37,394 nt of DNA from Chthonomonadia bacterium. GTDB taxonomy: Bacteria > Armatimonadota > HRBIN16. Both the position numbers and the translations under genes were made by a program. The stretch lies in contig JABUFA010000035.1 in the NCBI GenBank assembly GCA_013314755.1, positions 1-37,394 on the forward strand. The letters are read 5' to 3'. Under the pieces are notes generated by a model. That model did no database searches. It was given only the letters and a program-made list of their open reading frames with translations, and was not told the origin of the DNA. Shown here piece after piece: positions 1 to 9,400 of the stretch (within the stretch, counting starts at the first letter, position 1; each line of letters begins with the position of its first letter).

Positions 1-319
1 GTTGATAGCAGGTTTAGTGAACTTGGAGGTGCTGGTTCGTGGTGGACGGTTGAAGGGTTAGCCAGATGGTAGAAAGAATAAAGGGGCTAAAGGGTGTGGT
101 TTTACCGCTATCACGCAAGAAGTTTATCGTGTTCGCCTCCTTCTGGCACATCTCTATATCTATAGACGCTTGGGAAGCCCCCTCTGCATCACTATTTCAG
201 CCACACCGGCGGCGCCCTGCCTGCTAGATGATACGCCCTCCCCCTGCCCCGCGTCAACAGGAAATTACCCATCTTTTGCGGAAGTGAAAAGGGCATCCCT
301 TACACAGGAGGTTGAACCT
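1..319. other. Gene-free left end; first ~110 bases of suspect composition
   Basis: No supported gene lies here. The first ~110 bases are rich in G, T and A and nearly free of C (about 5 C in the first 60 bases), unlike the GC-balanced sequence that follows. An open frame runs in from base 170 ahead of the phosphoglycerate mutase, but its translation has no recognisable domain and the true start of that gene is at 320. The C-poor stretch mirrors the G-poor right end of the window, so I read it as a low-quality contig end. Confidence 0.5.
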
Positions 320-1570
320 ATGGCGACATCCGACACCCGCAAGGTGATTGTGCTTATCGGTGATGGGATGGCAGACCGACCCCATCCCGCTTTAGGCGGC
401 AAGACCCCTATCGAAGCCGCGCATACCCCGAACATGGACCGCCTCGCCGCCGAGGGCGAAACGGGCTTGATGGACCTGATTGCGCCCGGCGTGCGTGTGG
501 GCAGTGATACCGGACACCTCGCCCTGCTGGGATACGACCCCTATGCCGTATACACTGGGCGCGGCCCCTTCGAGGCGCTGGGCGTGGGCATGGAAGTGCG
601 CGGGGGCGATATCGCCTTCCGCTGTAACTTCAGCACGGTGGACGAGAACATGGTGGTGCTGGACCGACGGGCAGGGCGCATCACCGAGGGAACCGACCAG
701 CTCGCCGCACAGGTGAACGGCATCTTCATCGAGGACGTGCAGGTGTTCTTTAAGGAGTCGGTAGCGCACCGCGGCGCGCTGATACTGCGCGGACCCGGGC
801 TCTCACCCAAAATCACCGATGCCGACCCGCACGCCGAAGGCGAGAAGGTGCACGAGGTGCAGGCGACCGACCCCGACGATGCCGCCGCGCGACGCACCGC
901 CCGAATCGTCAATCAGTTCGTGCGCCTCAGCTACGAGAAGCTGAAAGACCATCCGGTGAACCGGGAGCGAATCGCGCAGGGGCTTCCGCCCGCCAACATC
1001 ATCCTGCCCCGCGGCGCAGGCGTCGCACCCAGCATCCCCGACTTCAACACCTACCACAAACTGCTCGGCGCGTGCGTGGCGGAAACGGGACTGATCAAAG
1101 GCATCGCCCGCTTCGTAGGGCTGAAGGTGCTGGAGGTTCCCGAAGCGACGGGCGGGCTGGATAGCGACGTGATGGCAATGGGGCGCAAGGTGGTGGAAGC
1201 CCTGCAGGAGCATACCTTCGTGCTGTGCAACGTGAAGGGTCCCGACGTGGCGGCGCATGACCACAACCCGCAGGCGAAGGTGGACATCATCCAGCGCATC
1301 GATGCCATGCTGGGATGGATCCTCACGCAGATTGACCCCGCATCCACCTTTATCGTGGTCTCGGCGGACCACACCACCGCCTGCAGCTTCGGCGACCACA
1401 CGGGCGAGCCGGTGCCCATCGTCATCTGGGGTCCCGAAGTGCGCACGGACGAGGTCACGCAGTTCGGCGAGCGGGCGTGCGCGAAAGGTGGGCTGGGGCG
1501 CATTCGGGGCAAAGACCTCGTGCCCATGCTGACCAGCATGATGAACGTGCAGGAGAAGTTCGGTGCCTGA
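320..1570 (+). CDS. apgM: 2,3-bisphosphoglycerate-independent phosphoglycerate mutase, archaeal type
   Basis: This enzyme interconverts 3-phosphoglycerate and 2-phosphoglycerate in cytoplasmic glycolysis and gluconeogenesis. The 416-residue product has the metal-binding IGDGMADRP motif near residues 13-21, the GSDTGHLALLGYDP block whose Ser62 is the expected phospho-acceptor, and the C-terminal SADHTTACSFGDHTGEPVP metal site of the alkaline-phosphatase superfamily. Length and motif order fit the archaeal-type ApgM family rather than the ~510-residue bacterial GpmI. I chose ATG 320 because AGGAGG lies at 306-311 with an 8-nt spacer; the frame opens at 170 but the extra 50 residues look non-coding. 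It overlaps the start of gpsA by 8 bp, so the two are probably translationally coupled. Confidence 0.93.
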   Translation: MATSDTRKVIVLIGDGMADRPHPALGGKTPIEAAHTPNMDRLAAEGETGLMDLIAPGVRVGSDTGHLALLGYDPYAVYTGRGPFEALGVGMEVRGGDIAFRCNFSTVDENMVVLDRRAGRITEGTDQLAAQVNGIFIEDVQVFFKESVAHRGALILRGPGLSPKITDADPHAEGEKVHEVQATDPDDAAARRTARIVNQFVRLSYEKLKDHPVNRERIAQGLPPANIILPRGAGVAPSIPDFNTYHKLLGACVAETGLIKGIARFVGLKVLEVPEATGGLDSDVMAMGRKVVEALQEHTFVLCNVKGPDVAAHDHNPQAKVDIIQRIDAMLGWILTQIDPASTFIVVSADHTTACSFGDHTGEPVPIVIWGPEVRTDEVTQFGERACAKGGLGRIRGKDLVPMLTSMMNVQEKFGA

Positions 1571-2564
1571 GTTGCCGTCTGTGGCCGTACTGGGGGCAGG
1601 AAGCTGGGGCACTGCCCTGGCTATCCTGCTGGCGAAGAAAGGGGCGCAGGTAGCGTTGTGGGCACGCGATGCCGACCTGGCGAAGCGATTGCGTCGGGAG
1701 GGGCAGAACCCGCGCTACCTGCCCGGTTTCCCCCTGCCTCCTTCTGTGCACCCGACAGACAGCCTTGCCGAAGCCGTGCGCGAGGCGGAGGTGCTGGTGT
1801 TTGCAGTGCCCGCGGGCGCCCTGCGCGAGGTCGCCGAACTGGTGCGCCACCACCTGCCCTCGCCGCGTTTGGTCATCTCCGCCGCCAAGGGACTGGAAGC
1901 GGACGGCAGTCGCCCCTCGCAGGTGCTTCAGTCCGTGCTGGACGACAGGCTCGCCAATGTGGTGGTGCTGTCGGGACCGAACCTCGCGCTGGAGCTGGCT
2001 CGCGAAATCCCGACCGCCACGGTGGTGGCTTCATCCTCGCCCGACGCTGCCAAACAGGCGCAGACGCTGTTTATGTGCCCCTCCTTTCGCGTGTATACCA
2101 ATCGCGACGTGACGGGTGTGGAGCTGGGCGGGGCACTGAAGAACGTGCTGGCTATCGGCGCGGGCATCAGCGACGGCATGGGCTTCGGCGATAACTCGAA
2201 GGCGGCGCTGGTCACGCGCGGGCTGGCGGAGATAGTGCGGCTGGGCGTTGCGCTGGGCGCGGAGGAACGTACCTTCATGGGGCTGTCGGGTGTGGGCGAC
2301 CTGTTTGCCACCGCCGTCAGCCACCTCAGCAGAAACTGGCGCGTGGGCTATGGACTGGCGCAGGGCAAGCCGCTGGAGCAAATCCTCAGCGAGCTCGGAC
2401 AGGTAGCGGAGGGTGTGCCCACTACCTTTGCCGTGTGCACTCTCGCGGGGCGACTGGGTATTGAAATGCCCATCGCACAGACCATTCGCGCCGTGCTGGA
2501 AGCACGCATCAGCCCCCAGCAAGCCATCCGCGAACTGATGCTTCGCACCCCCAAGGAGGAGTAA
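1563..2564 (+). CDS. gpsA: Glycerol-3-phosphate dehydrogenase [NAD(P)+]
   Basis: This cytoplasmic enzyme reduces dihydroxyacetone phosphate to sn-glycerol-3-phosphate, the backbone precursor of membrane phospholipids. The 333-residue protein has the N-terminal Rossmann motif VLGAGSWGTALA (residues 9-20), the SAAKGLE segment near 106-112, SGPNLALE near 137-144, and the catalytic-domain block GALKNVLAIGAGISDG with the expected catalytic Lys193. The length is normal for GpsA. Translation starts at GTG 1563 inside the end of apgM; AGGAG at 1551-1555 gives a 7-nt spacer. The 8-bp overlap argues for an apgM-gpsA operon drawing on triose-phosphate-level metabolites. Confidence 0.96.
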   Translation: MPELPSVAVLGAGSWGTALAILLAKKGAQVALWARDADLAKRLRREGQNPRYLPGFPLPPSVHPTDSLAEAVREAEVLVFAVPAGALREVAELVRHHLPSPRLVISAAKGLEADGSRPSQVLQSVLDDRLANVVVLSGPNLALELAREIPTATVVASSSPDAAKQAQTLFMCPSFRVYTNRDVTGVELGGALKNVLAIGAGISDGMGFGDNSKAALVTRGLAEIVRLGVALGAEERTFMGLSGVGDLFATAVSHLSRNWRVGYGLAQGKPLEQILSELGQVAEGVPTTFAVCTLAGRLGIEMPIAQTIRAVLEARISPQQAIRELMLRTPKEE

Positions 2565-2567
2565 GAA

Positions 2568-2590
2568 AGGGCAACCCTTGCGGTTGCCCT
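2568..2590. terminator. Bidirectional hairpin between gpsA and carbonic anhydrase
   Basis: A perfect 9-bp stem (AGGGCAACC / GGTTGCCCT) encloses a 5-nt loop just after the gpsA stop. On the minus strand it is followed by TTCTTA, so it works better as a terminator for the leftward carbonic anhydrase gene; it sits between convergent genes and may serve both. A near copy of the stem occurs at 10318-10343. Confidence 0.7.
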
Positions 2591-2612
2591 CTCCGATGCG
2601 TATGCGCCGTGT

Positions 2613-3113
2613 CTATGCGTGCGCGACCTCTTCCAGTTTGCCCGTCTCCACGTGATAAATCAGCCCGTGCACCGGAATATCCTTGGCGATAAAGGGGCAT
2701 TCACGCACGCGCTGAACCTGCTTGCGGACGCTCTCGTGAAGGTCTGAGAAGGCATGTAGCGCCAAATTACTCGCGTCCGCTCCGTAGTTCTGTTGAAGCT
2801 GCTCACGCACCTCGTCATCGCGGAAGGTAAGCATTCCGCAATCGGTGTGGGCGATAATCACGATTTCGCGCGTGCCCAGCAGGTTGGTGGAAATGACCAG
2901 CGAGCGGATGGCATCGTCTGTTGCCAGCGCGCCCGCGTTGCGGATGACGTGCACCTCCCCAATGTTGAAGCCCAGAAACTCATTGGGAATCAGTCGGGCA
3001 TCCATGCAGGTCAGCACCACCGCCTTGCGAGCAGGCGGCAGGGGCAGATGACCATACTGAAAACCCTCTGCATAGCGGGCATTCGCCTGCAGTGCCTCCT
3101 CATAGAAGGACAT
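2613..3113 (-). CDS. Beta-class carbonic anhydrase
   Basis: The product catalyses reversible hydration of CO2 to bicarbonate in the cytoplasm. The 166-residue sequence has the beta-class zinc site: Cys36 and the Asp38-Arg40 dyad in CMDAR, and His89 and Cys92 in HTDCG. Its size and the short N-terminus match the small bacterial clade related to Mycobacterium Rv1284 rather than the longer Can/CynT proteins. AAGGAGGT lies 8 nt before the ATG. It is transcribed alone, converging with gpsA. No bicarbonate transporter or cyanase gene lies nearby, so a general role in bicarbonate supply is the safest reading. Confidence 0.93.
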   Translation of the reverse strand: MSFYEEALQANARYAEGFQYGHLPLPPARKAVVLTCMDARLIPNEFLGFNIGEVHVIRNAGALATDDAIRSLVISTNLLGTREIVIIAHTDCGMLTFRDDEVREQLQQNYGADASNLALHAFSDLHESVRKQVQRVRECPFIAKDIPVHGLIYHVETGKLEEVAHA

Positions 3114-3153
3114 CGGGAACGACCTCCTTTACCGAAAGTTGATTTTAACGATT

Positions 3154-3171
3154 GGTATAGTATAGTATACC
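3154..3171 (-). promoter_or_regulatory. Repeated TATAC-type -10 region upstream of carbonic anhydrase
   Basis: The plus strand carries TATAG repeated in tandem inside an inverted repeat (GGTATA...TATACC). On the minus strand this gives two overlapping TATACT -10 hexamers about 45-55 nt before the carbonic anhydrase start. No good -35 is visible 17 nt upstream, so this is a candidate promoter or operator only. Confidence 0.4.
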
Positions 3172-3226
3172 ATGTTCCCGCTGCCCGTTTGTGTAGAGCC
3201 GAGTTGGGTTTCATCCGGAGCGCCTC

Positions 3227-4549
3227 TTACACCGCCGTTTCCGACATGAAGTGATAGCCGCTCTCTCCATGCAGCGCCACGTCCAGCCCTACCACCTCTT
3301 CATCTTCCTTCACTCGCAAGCCCATCAGCAGGTCCAGCACCTTCAGGATAATGGCGGTGACGACGGCGGCGTACAACCATGTGGCACCGATGGCGAGCAG
3401 TTGTGTGGCGAACAGCCCAAAACCTCCATAGATCAGCCCGTTGGCGCCTGCCGGGTTCACCAGCTTGCTGGCGAACACTCCGGTCAGCAGGGCGCCCATG
3501 GTGCCGCCCACCCCGTGGATGCCGAAGGCGTCCAGAGAATCATCGTAACGCAGACGTGGCTTGGCGATAACGGCGCCATAGCACACTGCCCCTGCTATCA
3601 GTCCGATAATCAGCGCGGATTGCGGGCTGACGAACCCGGCGGCGGGGGTGACCGCGACCAGTCCCGCCACACAGCCCGACACCGCTCCCAGTGCGCTGGG
3701 TTTGCGCCGATGAAGCCACTCCACCACAATCCACGACAGCGTGGCGGATGCGGAAGCGATATGGGTGGCAACGAAAGCCGACGACGCCAGCCCGCCTGAC
3801 GCCAGCGCACTGCCCGCGTTGAAGCCGAACCAGCCAAACCACAGCAGCCCCGCTCCCAGCACGGTCAGAGTGAGGTTGTTGGGAAGCATCGGCTCGCGAA
3901 GATAGCCCAAACGCGGGCGCAGCATCAGCGCAGCAATCAAGCCCGACACGCCGCTGCTGATATGCACCACCGTGCCCCCGGCGAAATCCAGCGCGCCCAG
4001 ATTGCGCAGCCAGCCACCGACTGCCCACACCCAGTGCGCCACCGGTGCGTACACCAGCGTCAGCCACAGCACCACGAAAACCACAAAGGTAGAGAACTTC
4101 ATGCGTTCCGCGATGGCGCCGCTGATCAGAGCAGGCGTAATGATGGCGAACATCATCTGGAACGCCATGAACACCATGTGCGGAATGGTAGGCGCGTAGT
4201 CCGCGTTCGGTTCCTGTCCCACACCACTGAGAAACATCCATACCGGCTTGCCAATGAACCCACCGATGCTGGGACCGAACGCCAGCCCGTAGCCGACAAT
4301 CGCCCAGTGCACCGTAGCCACCGCCAGAATGGTGAAGCTGTGCATGATGGTGCTCAGCACGTTTTTCTGGCGCACCATGCCCCCGTAAAACAGCGCCAGT
4401 CCGGGCGTCATCAGCATCACCAGGGCACAGGAGACCAGCATCCATGCGGTATCTCCGGCGTTGATGGATGCTTCCGTACCCTGAGCCAGTGCAGGAACCG
4501 CTGCCAGAAGCATGGCAGCCCCGGCGATAGCGAATCGCTTGAGTAACAT
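3227..4549 (-). CDS. amt: Ammonium transporter, Amt family
   Basis: This inner-membrane channel conducts ammonia/ammonium. The 440-residue protein begins with a signal-like segment ending at ALAQG (residues 18-24), as in many bacterial Amt proteins, and then has about eleven hydrophobic helices. The paired pore histidines are His196 (VVHISSG) and His345 (FGIHGVGG), 149 residues apart, matching the AmtB twin-His arrangement. The tail VGLDVALHGESGYHF is typical of the family. GGAGGG lies 8 nt upstream of ATG 4549. No glnK/PII gene is adjacent, which is unusual because amt and glnK are often paired. Confidence 0.96.
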   Translation of the reverse strand: MLLKRFAIAGAAMLLAAVPALAQGTEASINAGDTAWMLVSCALVMLMTPGLALFYGGMVRQKNVLSTIMHSFTILAVATVHWAIVGYGLAFGPSIGGFIGKPVWMFLSGVGQEPNADYAPTIPHMVFMAFQMMFAIITPALISGAIAERMKFSTFVVFVVLWLTLVYAPVAHWVWAVGGWLRNLGALDFAGGTVVHISSGVSGLIAALMLRPRLGYLREPMLPNNLTLTVLGAGLLWFGWFGFNAGSALASGGLASSAFVATHIASASATLSWIVVEWLHRRKPSALGAVSGCVAGLVAVTPAAGFVSPQSALIIGLIAGAVCYGAVIAKPRLRYDDSLDAFGIHGVGGTMGALLTGVFASKLVNPAGANGLIYGGFGLFATQLLAIGATWLYAAVVTAIILKVLDLLMGLRVKEDEEVVGLDVALHGESGYHFMSETAV

Positions 4550-4715
4550 GCGTCAATCCCTCCGTGTGCAAGATTGGAGATGTTGCGTTCGGGATATGAC
4601 CGCTTCATTGGGGAACGTGCGCCGGAACATGGCGCAGGGTACGTCTTCATTGATGCTGAGGGTGGCAACAACGTCCATCGCGCGGGCAAGCACCAGCGGT
4701 TGCCCATATAATCTT

Positions 4716-4746
4716 ATTATAGCAAAATAACACGATGGTTTGTCAA
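4716..4746 (-). promoter_or_regulatory. Candidate sigma70 promoter for amt
   Basis: On the minus strand TTGACA (4741-4746) and TATAAT (4716-4721) are both perfect consensus hexamers, but the spacer is 19 nt, slightly long. The implied transcript has a ~160-nt leader before amt. The -35 overlaps the left arm of the inverted repeat at 4742-4770. Confidence 0.5.
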
Positions 4747-4770
4747 GGGCAGTTGCTAAAACCCCTTGAC
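4742..4770. repeat. 8-bp inverted repeat GTCAAGGG...CCCTTGAC
   Basis: Perfect 8-bp arms (4742-4749 and 4763-4770) flank a 13-nt spacer. The left arm overlaps the amt -35 element, so the repeat could be an operator. It also marks the edge of the 5'-truncated gene that follows. It lacks a T-run on either side, so a terminator is unlikely. Confidence 0.45.
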
Positions 4771-4802
4771 TTTTACTGTTTATCCATACGCTGTCTCCCC
4801 GG

Positions 4803-6356
4803 GTGAAGGTGAACGCTGTGCCCTATGCGGTTCGGGCAGGTGTGGCATTGCCTGCTGGGGCAGCGGGCGGCGACCTTTCGGGGACATATCCGAACCCGAT
4901 GGTGGCAGGTTTGCAGGGTCGTGCTGTTGCCAGCACTGCTCCTGGTGCAGGTCAGGTGTTGAAATGGGATGGCAATGCGTGGTCTCCGGGCGTCGACCTG
5001 CACGACGCCTTCTGGCAGGCTTCCGGCAGCAGCATCTTCTACAACGGCGGGAATGTGGGCATTGGCACCAGCGCTCCGTCGGTGCGCCTGTCGCTGGGCG
5101 ATGGCAACGCCAACACGAAGCTGGCGCTGTGGCAGGTTAGCACGGCTGCCGATGTGATGGGCTTTGGCGCTGGACCCTCGCAATTTCGGCTTCACCTGCA
5201 CAATTCCAGCAACCGCTTCTCGTTTCTGGACGCGCCAAACGGGAACGAGATAGTGACCATTCTGGGCAGTGGGAACGTTGGAATAGGCACGGCCAGCCCA
5301 CAAGCACGTCTGCATGTCAACGGCGATATTCGCCTGGCAGATGACCATAGCATCTTTGGTCTGGATCAGCTGGTCGGTTTCAACGACCTGCGCTTCTATG
5401 GCGACGCGACAGGTGGTCCCGATGTGTATATCTCCGCTTCAGGAAATGTTGGCATCAGCACAGTAAATCCACAAGCGCAGCTGCACGTTGTGGGCAATGC
5501 CTTCTTCTCCAACAACTTCACCACGTTGCAGATTCTGCCTGGTAACCTGTTTGGTCAGGGGTATGAAGGTGGTGCCACCCTGGAGATTCCGGGCGATGGC
5601 GTGCTGGGCGTATGGGACAGCCTGAGCGTTCTGGGCAATCTGCACGTCGGAGGCAACAAGTTCACGCTCGGAGGAGCGACTGACCCAACTTGGAGACGGG
5701 TGGAGTTGGGAGCCTTTCAGTTTCCAAACTCCGGGTTGTTCACCGGATATCTCCAGCTCTATGGAGCACAAGGTAGAATAAAGACGCTTTTGACGTGGGC
5801 GGGAATCAATGGAGACAACGGTTACATTGCCGTTTGCGATTCTTCTGAATCGACCCGTGCAGGACTCTATGTTAGCTCGAACGGCAGGGGCGTTTTGTTC
5901 GCTGACGAAAAGAGCTTTCGCGTTCCTGACCCTGACGACCCCACGCGCGACATCTGGTACGGCTGTATCGAAGGTCCTGAACTCGCGATGTATGTGCGTG
6001 GCACGGCACGACTGGTCAACGGACGCGCCCGTATCGAACTGCCCGACCACTTCCGCAAACTCGCCGATGAGCAGGGCATGACCGTGCAACTGACCCCGCG
6101 CTCTGCCGAATCGCGCGGGTTAGCCGCCGTGCGTGTCAGTCTGGACGGGATTGAAGTGGTGGAACTCCTGAACGGGCGCGGCAATTACGAGTTTGACTGG
6201 CGCGTGGAAGCCGTGCGCAAAGACCACCGCGACTTTCGGGTGTATCGTCCCTGGGATGAAGCTTTGCCCGGCGCTACCGATCCTGCGCAGGCGTGGGATG
6301 CGCGTTTGCGGTCCATCCAAGCACGGCAAGCCAGGCAGAGGGAGGTCAGGCGGTAA
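4803..6356 (+). CDS. 5'-truncated tail-fibre/adhesin-like surface protein
   Basis: The 517-residue product resembles the shaft and C-terminal part of fibrous surface or tail proteins. It has GGDLSGTYPNP near residue 22 and repeated NVGIGT/NVGIST-S/N-PxxxLxV units near residues 82-90, 158-170 and 216-228. The C-terminal module (about 380-500) contains IEGPELAMYVRGTARLVNG and LPDHFR, a region seen at the ends of many such proteins. The N-terminus looks missing. The first credible codon is GTG 4803, there is no ribosome binding site or signal peptide, and the open frame continues back to 4770 reading HTLSPRVKVNAVPYAV, a junction that in relatives normally follows a signal peptide and an ~100-residue domain. 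It may be a remnant or use a non-canonical start. Confidence 0.6.
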   Translation: MKVNAVPYAVRAGVALPAGAAGGDLSGTYPNPMVAGLQGRAVASTAPGAGQVLKWDGNAWSPGVDLHDAFWQASGSSIFYNGGNVGIGTSAPSVRLSLGDGNANTKLALWQVSTAADVMGFGAGPSQFRLHLHNSSNRFSFLDAPNGNEIVTILGSGNVGIGTASPQARLHVNGDIRLADDHSIFGLDQLVGFNDLRFYGDATGGPDVYISASGNVGISTVNPQAQLHVVGNAFFSNNFTTLQILPGNLFGQGYEGGATLEIPGDGVLGVWDSLSVLGNLHVGGNKFTLGGATDPTWRRVELGAFQFPNSGLFTGYLQLYGAQGRIKTLLTWAGINGDNGYIAVCDSSESTRAGLYVSSNGRGVLFADEKSFRVPDPDDPTRDIWYGCIEGPELAMYVRGTARLVNGRARIELPDHFRKLADEQGMTVQLTPRSAESRGLAAVRVSLDGIEVVELLNGRGNYEFDWRVEAVRKDHRDFRVYRPWDEALPGATDPAQAWDARLRSIQARQARQREVRR

Positions 6357-6357
6357 G

Positions 6358-6371
6358 CCCTGCCGGCAGGG
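6358..6371. repeat. 14-bp perfect palindrome after the fibre-like gene
   Basis: CCCTGCCGGCAGGG is a perfect palindrome just after the stop codon at 6356. It can fold as a 5-bp stem with a CCGG loop, but no T-run follows, so termination is only possible, not clear. Confidence 0.35.
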
Positions 6372-6459
6372 TTCGCCAGCCGCGTGAACAGAAGAAAAAT
6401 AACGGGCACAGGAAGTTTACCCGCGAGGCGCGAACTTCTGTCCGTCGGGAGGGAAGAAG

Positions 6460-9400
6460 ATGCGCTATCTCGGATGGGTGCTGGTGATGCTGTGCGCGTG
6501 TGCTGGCGGCGTATCCGCGAGGCAACTCGTGGGAATCCTGCAATTTGGTGACACCGATCCGCCTTCCGCCCTTCAGCAGGCGATTCGCCAGGCAGTCCCG
6601 GGGGTGCAGGTGGTCGTGGTGCGGGCGGAAGACTTCGCCGACGGTCGCACGCCCCAGGGGCTGTCTCTGCTTGTGGTGCCGGAGGCGCACCGGCTCCCCG
6701 CTATAGTGGGCAGACCTTTACAAGAGTGGATTCGGTCGCGTCGGGGCGTACTGTTCATCAGCAATTCGGTTCCTCTGCAGAAGTGGCTCTATCAGGCGGG
6801 CTCGCGCTGGGTGGAGCGACAGCAGGCACTGCTGGAGCTGGCAGGCTGGCGACCGCTCTGGCACGAACAACTTCCACCCGATACCGCTTGGGAGCGGTCT
6901 ACCGACTCCCCGCAAATTGCCAGCACGTGGTCCCAGGTAAACACGCCACACGGCGCAGGCTGGAAGCTGTCGGTGGCGAAGCTGGTCAGCTGGTGTACCT
7001 ACAATATCTCCCTCTCACGACCCTTCCGCCCTAACGAAACGCTGATGACCTTCTGGGCGAAAGGCGATGCGAACACCCGATTCCTGTCGGTAGAGTGGCA
7101 GGAGCGAGACGGCTCGCGCTGGTATGCGACCGTGCCACTGTCCACAGAGTGGCAGAGGTTTGTGCTGTCGCCCACCGATTTCGCCTACTGGCACGACAAC
7201 CCCTCTAAAGGGCGCGGCGGACAGGGGGACTACTTCCGTCCTTTAGATGCCGTGCGTCTCTCCATCGGGCTGGCGCAAAGTTTTGCCCCCTACCCACCAG
7301 ACACGCCGCTGGAGGCAACCATCGCCGACATCCGCGTGGGCAGGGTCGCTCAGTCTCTGCCCGAAGCGCCCTCCTTCCAGATGGAAGGAATCGCGCCGGG
7401 CTACAAGTTTTATACCGATTCGCACGGTCAGATCTGCGTTCCGGTGCGTTATCGGAGCGCAGGTATCAGCGGCGAGGCTCCGGGCAGGCGCATCGTGACG
7501 CCGCTGGGTGAACGCGCGTGCCTGTTCCTCAGCACACAGGGCGAAACCGCCGGCACACTCTGGGCATGGATGCCTGCTTCCGAGGCGAACGCCAGCAACC
7601 TTGCCCCTATGCTTCGTCCGATGCTGCGCGGGTGGCACATTGTGCGCGCCGGTACCGCACAGTTCGGATACTGGGTGGCTGAGCGAGTGCAGTACGGTGC
7701 AGAGGTGGCAAACTGGGGCGAACGACCTGTAAATCTTCGTCTGACCGCCTACCTGACCTGCATCGGGCAGCCCTCCATCAGCCGAACCCTCACCGTACGC
7801 CTGCAGGCTGGCGAGCGACGCCGGGTGCTTTTCCCCGAAAGCGAACTGCCCGAAGGCGAATGGCGCATCCGAATCACCGCCACCGCAGAGGATGGAACCA
7901 CTGACCAGATAGGGCACTCCTTCCACGTGGTGGGCAAACCGCTTCAGATGCCGTTGATTCGGGTGCAGGACGGGCACTTCTATCAGGGGGATAAACCCTT
8001 CTACGCGCATGGCGTTAACTTCTGGCCCCTGTGGATTGCCGGGCAGGAACGCAACGAGTACTGGCAGCACTGGCTGAACCCTGCGCAGTACGACCCCGAA
8101 GAGGTGGAGCGTGCCCTGCGCATCGCCCGAACGGTGGGGTTTAATGTGCTGTCGGTGCAGTATACACACCTCTCGCAGGCGCCGCAGGTGGTGGACTTTC
8201 TCGCCCGTGCGCAGAAGCATGGGATGTACATCAACCTGTTCATCACCGCCGCGCATCCGTTCGGCTTTGACCGGGAGATGCTGAAACAGCTGATAGACGC
8301 CGCACGCCTGCCGCAGTGGGATAACCTCTTCGCTTACGACATCGCCTGGGAGCCACGCTGGGGCACACGCGCCGAGCGCAAAAGGCACGACCCCGCCTGG
8401 CGCGAGTGGATTCTGGAACAATACGGCTCCATCACGAACGCCGAGCGTGACTGGGGCTACCCCGCGCCTCGTGAAAATGGAGAGGTAGTTGGTCCCAGCG
8501 ATGAGCAGATACTCAACGACGGCGAGTGGCGACGCATGGTAGCCGCCTACCGCCGGTTCCTTGACGACCACGTGAACCGCGCCTACTGGCGCGTGGTGCG
8601 ATTCATCCGGGAGATGGACGGGCGCCATCTCATCGGCGTGCGGACCGGCTACGGCGGCAACGGTAATCCCTGGGCGGACAATCAGATGCCTTACGACCTG
8701 CTGGCGGGTGCGCCGTTCATGGATTTCGTCTCCCCCGAGGGCTATTCGCTGAGCGAAAGCTGGGAGAACTTCCGCTCGGGTGGGTTCATCACCGCATACG
8801 CACGCTGGGCAGGCAACGGCAAGCCCGTCTTCTGGGCGGAGTTCGGCGCGTCAATTTATCCACAGACCACCCCTGAACGCATCGTCTACCAGCGCAACGT
8901 GTACGAGTGGATGTACCGCATGATTGAGGAATCCCGCGCCGACGGCAGCGCAGGCTGGTGGTTCCCCGGCGGACTGCGTGTGGACGAGAACAGCGATTAC
9001 GGCATTATTCACCCCGACGGCACTCTGCGCCCGTCCGCAAAGGTGGCTCAGGAGTGGGCAAAACGCCTCGCGCAGATACCCCAACAGCCTGACGAGCGGG
9101 AGGTGTATACCATTACCATCGACCGCGACCTGCATCCGCGCGGCTTTTCGCAGGTGTGGGCGCGTCATCGGCAGGAGTACCTGCAGGCGGTAGAGGCGGG
9201 CAAGCGTGTGGAACTGCGCACCGAAGGAACAGCCACCACCAGCGAAACCGTTCCGCTGATTGCCGTGGGCAACGTGCCCTGTAACGGCAGTAACCCACCC
9301 AAATACCTGAACGCACAGATACTGCGCATCGAAGCGGTGCGGGCTGGAGGCAACGCAAGCGAAGTAGAGCCGGATGCTCCCGTACCCGACGATACAGTGA

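Noticed and set aside
4766-5140. Cys/Gly/Arg-rich frame overlapping the start of the fibre-like gene
   Set aside because: Its composition is that of an out-of-frame translation of GC-rich DNA, and the overlapping frame has clear repeats.
7243-8628. Long antisense open frame of 461 codons inside the large glycosidase
   Set aside because: It is a shadow of GC-rich third positions; the sense frame has signal peptide, catalytic motifs and a ribosome binding site.
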